This document shows, in pieces, positions 1 through 6,836 of a stretch of 33,872 nucleotides of DNA. Made by a program: the position numbers and the translations under genes. A model generated the notes under the pieces. It made no database searches. It had not been told where the DNA came from and saw only the letters and a program-made list of their open reading frames with translations. The stretch is from Alphaproteobacteria bacterium (GTDB lineage Bacteria > Pseudomonadota > Alphaproteobacteria > Caulobacterales > Aquidulcibacteraceae). Location of the stretch: NCBI GenBank assembly GCA_026400735.1, contig JAPLOL010000173.1:1-33872 (forward strand), written 5' to 3'. Each line of letters opens with the position of its first letter. Within the stretch, counting starts at the first letter, position 1.

Positions 1-112
1 GCCGTGTGCGCAGGTTGCGCCACGGCTCCGTTCTGAAGCGAAGGCGGGCTGATAGCAAAAGGCCGCGGGCATGTCCATTGCTGGCGGGCTGCGTCAGGCT
101 TAGCTTTTCCCC

Positions 113-630
113 ATGTCAAACAGCCCCTCAGACCGCTTCCGTGCCCGGATTTTGGAGGTTTTCCCGGCCCACGCCGCCCGGGAAGGCTGGACGGACACTG
201 CCTTTAAGGCCGCCGTGGCCGAGGCGGGCCTGAGCGAGGGGGAGGCCGCCCTGGCTTGCCCGAAGGGCGCTTTCGACCTTTTCGACGCCTTCGCCGCCCG
301 GGCTGACGAGGCGATGCTCGAGCGGCTGGAGGGTCTCGACCTCGCCGCCATGAAGATCCGCCAGCGCGTCCGCGCCGCGGTGCAAGTCCGGCTCGAAGCG
401 CAGCAACCGTACAAAGAGGCCGCCCGCGCCATGACGCGCGCGCTTACCCGCCCCGATCGCGCGCCGGAAGCCGCGCTGAGAGCGAAGACAACGAAGCGAC
501 GTGGGCGTTTCTCGATGCGCGCATCGAGAACGTGATGCAGTTCGAGAAGTTCAAAGCACGATTGAAGCCCGTGGGCGAAGGCATGCAGAGCGCCATCGGC
601 ATCGCTGCGCGCTTTCGCTACGGCCGTTAA
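113..630 (+). pseudogene. COQ9-family protein, internal deletion plus frameshift
   Basis: COQ9-family proteins are lipid-binding accessory factors of ubiquinone synthesis. The N-terminal part reads from ATG 113 for about 120 codons (starts MSNSPSDRFRARILEVFPAH) and matches the family start, including the segment around RVRAAVQVRLEAQQPYKEAA. The typical C-terminal part (SEDNEATWAFLDARIENVMQFEKFK, ending in RFRYGR) lies in a different frame from about 481 to the TAA at 628-630. The central segment expected between them, with the TWR..GDTxTDxNxYTKR lipid-pocket helices, is absent. By family length about 40-45 residues are missing. Read straight through, the N-terminal frame ends at 535 with a meaningless Arg-rich tail. 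The next gene starts on the TAA (TAATG). The part identity is clear; whether the deletion is real or an assembly error is open. Confidence 0.75.
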
Positions 631-1016
631 TGCCGAGCAAAGCCGTCCTCGACGCCTTTGTCGCGCGCGTGATGTCAGGCGCGCACGCCGAAGCGATCGA
701 AGAATTTTATACTGAAGACGCTTCGATGCAGGAGAATTTCGACCCGCCACGCGTAGGCAGGGACGTCCTTGTGGACGGTGAACGAAAGACACTCGCACGG
801 TTCAAGTCTGTTCGCACATCAATCGTCGGCGCGCCGCTTGTGGACGGCGATGTGGTGATGATCAATTGGGTGTTCGAATTTGAGCACCTGGATGGCGCTG
901 TGATGCGATTTGACGAGATCGCACGTCAAGACTGGTGCGGCGACAAGATCTGGCGCGAGCGTTTCTATTACGATCCTAAGAGCGTGAAGCCCGCCTCGCA
1001 ATCATCGCCCGCGTAA
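630..1016 (+). CDS. NTF2-like (SnoaL-fold) protein
   Basis: The 128-residue product looks like a small NTF2/SnoaL-fold protein: an N-terminal helix followed by FYTEDASMQENFDPPRVGRD, then alternating beta-strand segments (VVMINWVFEFEHLDGAVMRFDEIARQDW) ending in a YYDP motif. Such proteins are alpha+beta cone-fold enzymes or ligand binders, and the substrate here cannot be predicted. The open frame extends upstream to 501, but that part overlaps the COQ9 remnant. ATG 630 shares its A with the COQ9 stop (TAATG), which suggests translational coupling, and it begins the recognisable domain. No signal peptide or membrane segment is visible. Confidence 0.8.
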   Translation: MPSKAVLDAFVARVMSGAHAEAIEEFYTEDASMQENFDPPRVGRDVLVDGERKTLARFKSVRTSIVGAPLVDGDVVMINWVFEFEHLDGAVMRFDEIARQDWCGDKIWRERFYYDPKSVKPASQSSPA

Positions 1017-1063
1017 CCGCGCCACGGCCGCGTACGAACTCCATGGCAGGAGGACGCGACGCC

Positions 1064-1216
1064 ATGAACCATCCAGCCTGCAGCGCCGAAGGCGTCGAAA
1101 CGCATCCCGCTGGTCCGGGACAAGCGGTGTTTCTCTGCGTTTTTCACCTCATCGCCGGTGTAGTGGCGGCTCTACTTGCGGTCGGCGTCCTTGCATTCCT
1201 CTCGCGGCCGCAGTGA
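1064..1216 (+). CDS. Small single-span membrane protein
   Basis: This 50-residue reading frame starts at ATG 1064 behind a strong Shine-Dalgarno sequence (AGGAGG at about 1048-1053). An in-frame ATG at 1043 would lie before that site and is less likely. The product has a polar N-terminal half with two Cys or His positions (HPACSAEG) and one hydrophobic helix of about 25 residues (AVFLCVFHLIAGVVAALLAVGVLAFL) ending in SRPQ. It would be a single-pass inner-membrane protein. No family was recognised. The good ribosome site and clean membrane helix are the reasons to call it a gene. Confidence 0.55.
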   Translation: MNHPACSAEGVETHPAGPGQAVFLCVFHLIAGVVAALLAVGVLAFLSRPQ

Positions 1217-1300
1217 AGCGCTGAAATTTTCTCCATGCGCTGACATCATGGACGCGTGAGCGTATGGTCTCCGCACACGAACCTGTGTGGGAGGCGCTCT

Positions 1301-1648
1301 ATGGCTGCTGCTCCGTTGCGGTTCATCGGTGCAGTGGCTTGGCCACTCACCATTTGGACCACTCTGTCTCATCTCGATGATCATGCCGCTGACGATTACG
1401 TCGAGCGAACCACTCCTATCATCGCAACAGCGGTGGCGTTTTGGTTGTGCTTCGTAGCGCTGATCGTATTCGCAAATCCCGCAGTGACGGCGATTGGCGG
1501 AACCTTCGATGGCGGTGAGCCGGTCGTTCAATTCGTCCGCCGCGTCCCAGGCAGCATTGTTGGCGTGCTATGGGTCTTTACGCCGGTGGTTTACGCGATT
1601 GGTTTTTGGCTGTTCGCATCGCGCGACGAGGCGTTTCCGCGGCCTTAG
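1301..1648 (+). CDS. Small membrane protein of unknown function
   Basis: The product has 115 residues. ATG 1301 is preceded by GGGAGG at 1289-1294, which favours it over an upstream in-frame GTG at 1256. Two clear hydrophobic helices are visible (about residues 38-60, IIATAVAFWLCFVALIVFA, and about 84-107, SIVGVLWVFTPVVYAIGFWLFA), and a weaker one near the N-terminus. They are separated by a polar loop with GGTFDGGEPVVQFVRRVPG. No family was recognised. The gene converges on purK and overlaps its stop codon by four bases (TTAG at 1645-1648). Confidence 0.65.
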   Translation: MAAAPLRFIGAVAWPLTIWTTLSHLDDHAADDYVERTTPIIATAVAFWLCFVALIVFANPAVTAIGGTFDGGEPVVQFVRRVPGSIVGVLWVFTPVVYAIGFWLFASRDEAFPRP

Positions 1649-2715
1649 CTCGACTTGAGCTTTGTCACGTGTCCCATCTTGCGGCCGGCGCGCGTGTCGC
1701 GCTTGCCGTAAAGATGAAGCCGCACAGTCGGATCAGCCGCGAGTTGCGGCCAAGCATCCGCGTCTTCGCCAATGAGGTTCAGCATTTCGATCGCGGCGAT
1801 GCGCGTCGTCGGCCCGAGAGGCCAGCCTGCAACCGCGCGAATGTGTTGCTCGAACTGTGAGGTCAGCGCGCCTTCGATGGTCCAGTGACCTGAGTTGTGA
1901 ACCCGCGGCGCCATTTCGTTGGCGATGAGTGAGCCGTCCGGCATCACGAAAAACTCGATCGTCAGCACGCCGACATAGTCGAACGCTTCCAGCACGCGCT
2001 GCGCTGCGCCTTGTGCTTCGATGATGGTCGTCTCGCTGACGCCAGCGGGCAGCGTCGTCCGCGAAAGGATGCCGCCCGCGTGCTCGTTCTCATTGAGATC
2101 ATAGAAGGCCACCGTGCCGTCTACGCCCCGCGCTGCGATGATCGAGACCTCGCGCTCAAAAGCGCAGAAGCCTTCCAGAATGCCCGGCGCGCCAAGCTTC
2201 GCGTACGCGCCTTGCGCATCCGCCGCCGTCTTGATCCGGATTTGCCCGCGCCCGTCATAGCCGAGCCGGCGTGTCTTCAGGATCGCGGGCGCGCCGATCT
2301 CAGCGATCGCCGCATCCAAATCTTCTTGCGAGGCAATCGCCTTGAATGGCGGCGTCGCAATGCCCGCGCTCAGGAAGTAGCTCTTCTCGTCGAAGCGATC
2401 TTGAGCAATCGCGAGCGCCATCGGCGACGGCGCAACGCGCGCGCCAGCGGCGATCAGAGCTTCGGCCGTCTCGGCTGGTACATTCTCAAACTCACTGGTG
2501 ACGACGTGTGCGCGCCGCGCGAAGTTGGCGAGCGCGGCGTGATCGAGATAGTTTCCGATCACCGTCTTCGCCGCGACGCGCGAGGCGGGACTGTCCGGCT
2601 CATCCGTGAAGATGTGAACGTCAAATCCCAACTGCGCCGCAGCGATCGCGAGCATGCGGCCGAGTTGGCCTCCGCCTAGAATGCCGATCGTGCTGCCGGG
2701 TGGGAGCGGGCTCAT
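1645..2715 (-). CDS. purK: N5-carboxyaminoimidazole ribonucleotide synthase
   Basis: PurK uses ATP and bicarbonate to convert AIR to N5-CAIR in purine synthesis. The 356-residue product has the full family layout. An N-terminal Rossmann-like part opens with [21 protein letters not shown], then TSEFENVP. The ATP-grasp domain has [14 protein letters not shown] and the downstream glutamates in [15 protein letters not shown]. The characteristic [28 protein letters not shown] segment follows, with a C-terminal domain ending in GHVTKLKS. Length is normal. The ATG overlaps the purE stop by four bases (ATGA), so the two genes form a coupled operon in the usual purE-purK order. Confidence 0.97.
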   Translation of the reverse strand: MSPLPPGSTIGILGGGQLGRMLAIAAAQLGFDVHIFTDEPDSPASRVAAKTVIGNYLDHAALANFARRAHVVTSEFENVPAETAEALIAAGARVAPSPMALAIAQDRFDEKSYFLSAGIATPPFKAIASQEDLDAAIAEIGAPAILKTRRLGYDGRGQIRIKTAADAQGAYAKLGAPGILEGFCAFEREVSIIAARGVDGTVAFYDLNENEHAGGILSRTTLPAGVSETTIIEAQGAAQRVLEAFDYVGVLTIEFFVMPDGSLIANEMAPRVHNSGHWTIEGALTSQFEQHIRAVAGWPLGPTTRIAAIEMLNLIGEDADAWPQLAADPTVRLHLYGKRDTRAGRKMGHVTKLKSS

Positions 2716-3194
2716 GTCGGGCTTTCGGACACCGCTTCAGTTTGCGCGGCGCGGAACGCATCGACCCGCGATGCCAACGTTGCATCGTTCAGCGCCAAGA
2801 TTTGCGCCGCCATGATGCCTGCGTTCGCTGCGCCCGCTTCGCCAATCGCCAGCGTCCCCACCGGCACGCCCTTCGGCATCTGCACGATGGAGAGGAGGCT
2901 ATCGAGACCCTTCAAGTCCTTGCTCTTTACCGGCACTCCGAGCACCGGCAGCGGCGTCATTGAAGCCGCCATGCCGGGCAGGTGAGCCGCGCCGCCAGCG
3001 CCAGCGATGATGATCTTCAAGCCGCGCCCTTTGGCGCTGGTGGCGTAATCGTAGAGGCGCTGGGGAGTGCGGTGCGCGGAAACGACCTTGGCCTCGTACG
3101 CGACACCGAGCGCATCAAGCACTTCGGCGGCCGCCTTCATCGTATCCCAGTCGGACTTCGAGCCCATGATGAGCCCAACCTGTGGGGTAGCCAT
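2712..3194 (-). CDS. purE: 5-(carboxyamino)imidazole ribonucleotide mutase
   Basis: PurE (class I) rearranges N5-CAIR to CAIR, the step after PurK. The 160-residue product shows the family signatures from the N-terminus: [20 protein letters not shown], the substrate-binding [15 protein letters not shown], then [31 protein letters not shown] and the [18 protein letters not shown] segment, with the catalytic His in AHR. Length is normal for the bacterial octameric enzyme. It is the first gene of the purEK operon, and the 115-bp upstream gap to the divergent GGDEF gene should hold its promoter. Confidence 0.97.
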   Translation of the reverse strand: MATPQVGLIMGSKSDWDTMKAAAEVLDALGVAYEAKVVSAHRTPQRLYDYATSAKGRGLKIIIAGAGGAAHLPGMAASMTPLPVLGVPVKSKDLKGLDSLLSIVQMPKGVPVGTLAIGEAGAANAGIMAAQILALNDATLASRVDAFRAAQTEAVSESPT

Positions 3195-3238
3195 GTTTCG
3201 GCTGCTCCTAAAAAACGGCCCAGTAAATGAAGCCGCGA

Positions 3239-3264
3239 GCCCCGTCCAGTCCGCTCAGCGGGGC
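3239..3264. repeat. Inverted repeat in the purE/GGDEF intergenic region
   Basis: GCCCCG at 3239-3244 and CGGGGC at 3259-3264 form a perfect 6-bp inverted repeat around a 14-base spacer, between the divergent purE and GGDEF genes. It could be an operator or part of a leader. Nothing in the sequence identifies a binding protein. Confidence 0.35.
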
Positions 3265-3270
3265 AGTTAA

Positions 3271-3309
3271 GGAGGCTTTTACCCAGAGGGCGCATCCCTG
3301 TGGGTAAAG
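3271..3309 (+). promoter_or_regulatory. Shine-Dalgarno plus hairpin leader of the GGDEF gene
   Basis: GGAGG at 3271-3275 is the only strong ribosome site before the GGDEF gene, but it lies about 34 bases upstream of ATG 3310, too far for normal initiation. The space between is almost entirely a hairpin. TTTACCCA (3278-3285) pairs with TGGGTAAA (3301-3308), and AGGG (3287-3290) pairs with CCCT (3296-3299) around a five-base loop, with one G/G mismatch. Folding the hairpin would bring the ribosome site to within a few bases of the start. No in-frame ATG, GTG or TTG lies at normal spacing from GGAGG. It could equally act as a DNA palindrome for a repressor. Confidence 0.55.
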
Positions 3310-3966
3310 ATGCTGTTCAAACGCGCAAAACTCGCAAGCGAAACGAGCCAAGTCCTGCAAGGGCTGGGGCTGAATTCGCGCGACGTTTCCGAGGCTGGAA
3401 TCGCAGCGCTGGAGCGACTCACCGCCGAGCTGGCGGAGCTGAAAGCCAAGCTGGAAGCCGCCGAAGCGCTGGCCGACCGCGATACGCTGGCGCCGGTGTT
3501 TAACCGTCGCGCCTTTCTGCGTGAGCTGCACCGGACCATGTCCGAGGTCGAGCGCTACAAGAATCCGGCCGCCGTCATTTACATTGATCTCGATGGCTTC
3601 AAGGCCGTCAACGACGAGTACGGCCACTCAGCCGGTGACGCCGTCCTGCGCCATGTCGGCTTGCTGCTGACTGACAGCGTCCGCGAGAGCGACATTGTCG
3701 GCCGCCTCGGCGGCGACGAGTTTGGTGTGATCCTCAATCGCGCGACGGCCGCCGAAGCCGCGACCAAGGCGCAATCGCTCAACGAGAAGATCAACACCAG
3801 CGCTATCCTCTACGCTGGCGTGCCGCATCGCATCCGCGCATCTGTCGGCGTCCACCCGATTGCGCTCGCTGAAGATCCCGAAACCGCGCTCGCGCGCGCG
3901 GACGAGGCCATGTACGCCGAAAAGCACGCACGCCGCGCTCAAGGCCAGGCGTTCGCCGGTTTCTAA
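3310..3966 (+). CDS. GGDEF-domain diguanylate cyclase
   Basis: The product (218 residues) should make cyclic di-GMP from two GTP. The N-terminal 55 residues are helical and likely coiled coil (LERLTAELAELKAKLEAAEALAD). The GGDEF domain begins at the DTLAPVFNRRAF segment (about residues 58-69, a variant of the common DxLTxLxNRR start). It has the metal-binding YIDLDGFKAVND, and an intact GGDEF at 134-138. An RxxD product-inhibition site (RESD, 125-128) lies exactly five residues before GGDEF, so feedback inhibition is expected. There is no sensor or membrane segment, so dimerisation probably runs through the coiled coil. It is soluble and cytoplasmic. Translation may depend on the hairpin leader just upstream. 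Its stop overlaps the convergent gene by four bases. Confidence 0.92.
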   Translation: MLFKRAKLASETSQVLQGLGLNSRDVSEAGIAALERLTAELAELKAKLEAAEALADRDTLAPVFNRRAFLRELHRTMSEVERYKNPAAVIYIDLDGFKAVNDEYGHSAGDAVLRHVGLLLTDSVRESDIVGRLGGDEFGVILNRATAAEAATKAQSLNEKINTSAILYAGVPHRIRASVGVHPIALAEDPETALARADEAMYAEKHARRAQGQAFAGF

Positions 3967-4463
3967 CGCTCGTTGTGGCTGAGTGATTCCATTTGCTGCT
4001 GCATGATCGAGCGTTCGGCCTCCGAAAACGCGCGGCGTGACGCAACCGGCAGAGATATGCCGTCATAGCCTCCGCGCGCGCCGCATGTCCCATGTGCGCA
4101 GCCGTAGTTCTCGTCATGCAACACCATCGCATCGCTCGTTCGCGTGATGGTCATCGTGCATTGTTCGGCGGGATCGGACGTCCCTTGCTCGCGATAGACG
4201 AGGGCCTCGCCTTCGACGTGAAACACTTCCGAGAAAGAGCATTCATGGCCGTTGTAAAACTCGAGGCCAATCTCCACGAGCGCCGACTGGTCGTCGATGC
4301 GCAGAACGTCCAGGACGTTGGTCGATTCAAATGTCTCGCCGCTTACAAGGCCATTCTCGAAGCGATCTTCGTACCTGCCGTCCCACTGTGCGGCGACATT
4401 CGTCGCTGCGGCAGCGCAGGCGCAGAGCGCGAGGATTAAGCCAAGAGGGATTGAGCGGCGCAC
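3963..4463 (-). CDS. Secreted Cys-containing protein, coupled to LpxR homologue
   Basis: GTG 4463 is the best start. It overlaps the stop of the LpxR-like gene by one base (TAGTG) and directly begins a signal peptide (RRSIPLGLILALCACAAAATNVAAQ). The mature part of about 140 residues starts QWDGRYEDRFENG and contains Cys residues in NGHECSF, EQCTM and GCAHGTCGARGGYDG. The last resembles the CGARG motif seen in small secreted proteins distantly like lysozyme-inhibitor domains, but no family can be assigned. The cysteines suggest disulfides in the periplasm. An open frame continues upstream to 4706 but lies inside the LpxR-like gene. Translational coupling suggests joint production with the outer-membrane deacylase. 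Confidence 0.7.
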   Translation of the reverse strand: MRRSIPLGLILALCACAAAATNVAAQWDGRYEDRFENGLVSGETFESTNVLDVLRIDDQSALVEIGLEFYNGHECSFSEVFHVEGEALVYREQGTSDPAEQCTMTITRTSDAMVLHDENYGCAHGTCGARGGYDGISLPVASRRAFSEAERSIMQQQMESLSHNER

Positions 4464-5521
4464 TATAGCCGAACGCTGATCGCCAGCGCGCCGAAATCCT
4501 GCCGGCCGCCTTGCGTTTCGAACTCTTCCGTGCGCCACACATACGTGTAGGCAAGTCGCCAATCGCCCGCGCTGACCGCGAAGCCGGTTTGGAAGTCCGC
4601 GACGTACGGATTGCGGTCCACTGATGCGCTGTCCTCGAACGTGTTGCCATCGAGGAAGAGGTTGTGCGCGACAGCGCGGCCCTGCACGCCGGCGAAGACC
4701 TGCCAAGAGAATGGTCCGCCCGAGAAGTGCTCAATGCCGGCGAGCGATGGGCGCACGCGCGGCGGGCCGTAATCGTTGTCCAACCTCCAACCCATACGCA
4801 CAGCAGCGCCGACCCGCGCTTCAGTGCGTAGCGTTCCGAGGGTCGCGCCAGCGCTTGGCGTCAAATCGAACTCAAGGCCGCCGATATCGGTCGAGAGTTG
4901 CGCCCACGGCGGACGCCAGCGGCGATCGAATGAAACCGCGAATGCGAGCTCGTCATGGAGTTGGCTGTCCCAGCCCTCCGGTGTCGGCGCGCCGAGGGCT
5001 TGGTGGATGCCACGTTGTGCTTCTTCGCCGAGCGCAGACGGGCCCGTCATGCCGATCTCGAGTTCGTACGTATCGAGATAGCGCGGCTCCAGATTGCCCG
5101 GCCGATCCTCTTCAGCGCCGACCATGATCTGCATGTAGAGCCAGCCCGCGTACGGATGCTGATCCGGCGGCGCTGGGTTGGCGCTGATATCTTCTGGCGT
5201 GAAGATCGATTGCCCGATCGCGATGCCCCAGAAATCTGGATCGCTGCCGGAGAAGGTGCGCGTCAGTCCGCGCGTTGGCGCGAGGAAGCCCGGCACTTCG
5301 TCAACTTGGCTGACATAGGCGAGCTTGATGCCCGACGTATAATTGCGGTCAGCGCCTGATGAGAGGCTGTCGTTTTCCACGACGATGGAAAAGACGCCGC
5401 TATTGCCTGCTTCCGCGTCCTGGGCGAGCGCTGCGCCCGGCGACATCGCGGCAAGCAGCGCCGCGCCACCAAGCCAATGCTTCAAGCGATGATGTCCGGC
5501 ATCAGCCGATCCTCGATCCAT
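4463..5521 (-). CDS. LpxR-family (DUF2219) outer-membrane lipid A deacylase
   Basis: LpxR enzymes are 12-stranded outer-membrane barrels that remove the 3'-acyloxyacyl chain of lipid A in a calcium-dependent reaction. The 352-residue product has a signal peptide ending near GAALAQ (about residue 34). Family landmarks follow: VVENDSLSSGADRNYTSG (49-64, with the Asn/Asp and Thr of the active site), DQHPYAGWLY (120-129) and GIHQALGAPTPEGWDSQLHDE (171-191), containing the putative catalytic His173. The C-terminus ends in aromatic-rich strands and a terminal Leu, as in outer-membrane barrels. ATG 5521 overlaps the DUF465 gene by 40 bases. A TTG at 5485 overlaps that gene's stop as TTGA and would give a compact signal peptide starting KHWLGG; this is an equally good start. 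Confidence 0.88.
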   Translation of the reverse strand: MDRGSADAGHHRLKHWLGGAALLAAMSPGAALAQDAEAGNSGVFSIVVENDSLSSGADRNYTSGIKLAYVSQVDEVPGFLAPTRGLTRTFSGSDPDFWGIAIGQSIFTPEDISANPAPPDQHPYAGWLYMQIMVGAEEDRPGNLEPRYLDTYELEIGMTGPSALGEEAQRGIHQALGAPTPEGWDSQLHDELAFAVSFDRRWRPPWAQLSTDIGGLEFDLTPSAGATLGTLRTEARVGAAVRMGWRLDNDYGPPRVRPSLAGIEHFSGGPFSWQVFAGVQGRAVAHNLFLDGNTFEDSASVDRNPYVADFQTGFAVSAGDWRLAYTYVWRTEEFETQGGRQDFGALAISVRL

Positions 5522-5721
5522 TTGATCTGGTCCCTCAACACAAGCTTGCGCTTTTTTAGCCGGGCAAGCTGAAGCGCATCGCCACCGCTTTGCTCTTGGA
5601 GAGCAAAAATGGCGGAGTCGAGGGCGCGATGCTCCTCACGGTACTCCATGAGACGCGCCTTAAGCGCGCGCCGTTCTGGTGTATCGCTAATGTCGAAGCC
5701 GGTTCCGTCTTCGGAATCCAT
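5482..5721 (-). CDS. DUF465 (YdcH-like) protein
   Basis: The 79-residue product has a DUF465 core: RLMEYREEHRALDSAIFALQEQSGGDALQLARLKKRKLVLRDQIKWIEDRL. This is a helical hairpin with the typical REEHRxLD start and the LKKRKLxLxDxI second helix. These small proteins are widespread in alphaproteobacteria and have no established function. An acidic N-terminal extension (MDSEDGTGFDISDTPER) precedes the domain. The gene is directly upstream of the LpxR homologue and overlaps it. A second DUF465 gene is divergently transcribed 215 bases away. Confidence 0.87.
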   Translation of the reverse strand: MDSEDGTGFDISDTPERRALKARLMEYREEHRALDSAIFALQEQSGGDALQLARLKKRKLVLRDQIKWIEDRLMPDIIA

Positions 5722-5758
5722 GTTGAAGCGTTCCGCGGTTCCACACGCAGCCCCGTGT

Positions 5759-5824
5759 GCGCGCGAATTTTCAGATAAGACACGCCTCTTAGGCGGTGTA
5801 AAGCCGCCAACGCGCGCGAATTTT
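5759..5824. repeat. 13-bp direct repeat flanking alternative hairpins
   Basis: GCGCGCGAATTTT occurs at 5759-5771 and again at 5812-5824, 53 bp apart (about five helical turns), between the two divergent DUF465 genes. Between the copies, CGCCT (5783-5787) can pair with AGGCG (5791-5795), or GGCGG (5792-5796) with CCGCC (5804-5808). The two hairpins share bases and exclude each other. The layout suggests binding sites for a regulator of the divergent pair or a leader structure. This is inference only. Confidence 0.45.
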
Positions 5825-5936
5825 TCGGCCAGAATCAGGCGGCGCTAAGAAAGTTTATTTTTGTTGATGATGTAACGAGACAACACAAAAAAACGGGAGC
5901 ATCCTCAGACTCGCCCAAGCTAGAGGAGGTGCCTTA

Positions 5937-6116
5937 ATGGCTATCGAGCAGCGGCTGCGCGAACTTGACGCGCGCCATCGGGATCTCGACATCATCATCA
6001 AAAGCGAAGCCCAGCATCCGTCCGTAGATGCGTCGCGGCTTACGGCGATGAAACGCCAAAAACTCAAGCTCAAAGAAGAAATCGAAAACCTCCGACAAGG
6101 CAGCGATCACCACTGA
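5937..6116 (+). CDS. Second DUF465-family protein
   Basis: This 59-residue frame starts at ATG 5937 behind a near-ideal ribosome site (AGAGGAGGT at 5922-5930) and ends at TGA 6114-6116. The sequence (MAIEQRLRELDARHRDLD, then SRLTAMKRQKLKLKEEIENL) follows the DUF465 plan: a first helix with LDARHRDLD, a short polar turn, and a second helix with KRQKLKLKEEI. It is shorter and lacks the acidic N-terminal tail of the divergent homologue at 5482-5721. Function is unknown. A 10-bp hairpin follows its stop. Confidence 0.82.
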   Translation: MAIEQRLRELDARHRDLDIIIKSEAQHPSVDASRLTAMKRQKLKLKEEIENLRQGSDHH

Positions 6117-6142
6117 TCCTCGTCCGCGAGAGCTTACAGGCG

Positions 6143-6173
6143 GCGCTCAATTCCAGAATGCGAAATTGAGCGC
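6143..6173. terminator. Hairpin between convergent DUF465 and msrB genes
   Basis: GCGCTCAATT (6143-6152) and AATTGAGCGC (6164-6173) form a perfect 10-bp inverted repeat with an 11-base loop, in the gap between the convergent DUF465 and msrB genes. It could terminate transcription from both sides. There is no strong T-run on either strand, so it may be a stabilising or Rho-linked structure rather than a classical intrinsic terminator. Confidence 0.5.
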
Positions 6174-6197
6174 GCGCCTTAGCTTCGTCTTTCGCGC

Positions 6198-6746
6198 CTA
6201 GTGCGCACTGGGCGCGTTGGCCGCGTCCACCAATTCCAAATAGCGCCCGTAACCCTGCGCCTGCATCTCTGCGCGCGGGATGAAGCGGATGGCGCAGCTG
6301 TTGATGCAGAAGCGCTGCCCGCCGGAACCGCGTGGGCCATCGTCAAACACGTGGCCCAAGTGGGCGCCGCCTTGGCGTGAGCGCACCTCGATGCGGCGCA
6401 TGCCCATCGTGTAGTCCTCGCGCATGACGATGTTGTTCGGGTCAACCGGGCGCGTGAAGCTCGGCCAGCCTGAGCCGCTGTCATACTTGTCGGTCGAGAC
6501 AAACAGCGCCTCGCCGGTGCGGGCTTCCACGTAGAGCCCCGCCTCGTGATTGTTCCAATACTGATTGTCGAACGCCCGCTCCGTCCCGCCCTGGTCCATG
6601 ACCCAATTGCGCAAGCGCTCCAGCGCCGATGGTGAGCGCTGTTCTGTCTGGGCGGCAGGCGCTGCGGTGCGCTGCTGGGCATAAGCATAGACGGCAGCGC
6701 CGCCAACGAGAGCGACAGCGGCGAGGAGGGCGGGGATGAGTTTCAT
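6198..6746 (-). CDS. msrB: Exported peptide methionine-(R)-S-oxide reductase
   Basis: MsrB reduces the R-epimer of methionine sulfoxide in proteins. The 182-residue product starts with a signal peptide (KLIPALLAAVALVGGAAVYAYAQQ), so it should act in the periplasm. The catalytic domain shows NNHEAGLYVEARTGEALF, YDSGSGWPSF, GAHLGHVFDDGP and the catalytic Cys147 in RFCINSC. The usual resolving Cys of the SGCGWPSF motif is Ser92, and the zinc-binding CxxC pairs are absent. A second Cys (151) sits four residues after the catalytic one and could take over recycling. It is divergent from msrA with a 90-bp shared promoter region. Confidence 0.94.
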   Translation of the reverse strand: MKLIPALLAAVALVGGAAVYAYAQQRTAAPAAQTEQRSPSALERLRNWVMDQGGTERAFDNQYWNNHEAGLYVEARTGEALFVSTDKYDSGSGWPSFTRPVDPNNIVMREDYTMGMRRIEVRSRQGGAHLGHVFDDGPRGSGGQRFCINSCAIRFIPRAEMQAQGYGRYLELVDAANAPSAH

Positions 6747-6836
6747 GGGGCTAGGCTCCGGGTTCGAAGCGTATACGGCTGACCTGTCGCGCTGGTTGCG
6801 TGAAACCGCAGCCGGCTTTCTGACGTATAACGCAGC

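Noticed and set aside
6-233. Arg/Pro-rich frame at the left edge
   Set aside because: It overlaps the COQ9 N-terminus, has biased composition and no family resemblance. The first 112 bases hold no gene that can be supported; the start of rpsU, often divergent from COQ9, is not visible.
501-629. Upstream extension of the NTF2-like gene to 501
   Set aside because: This stretch is the COQ9 C-terminal coding region in another frame; the domain starts at ATG 630.
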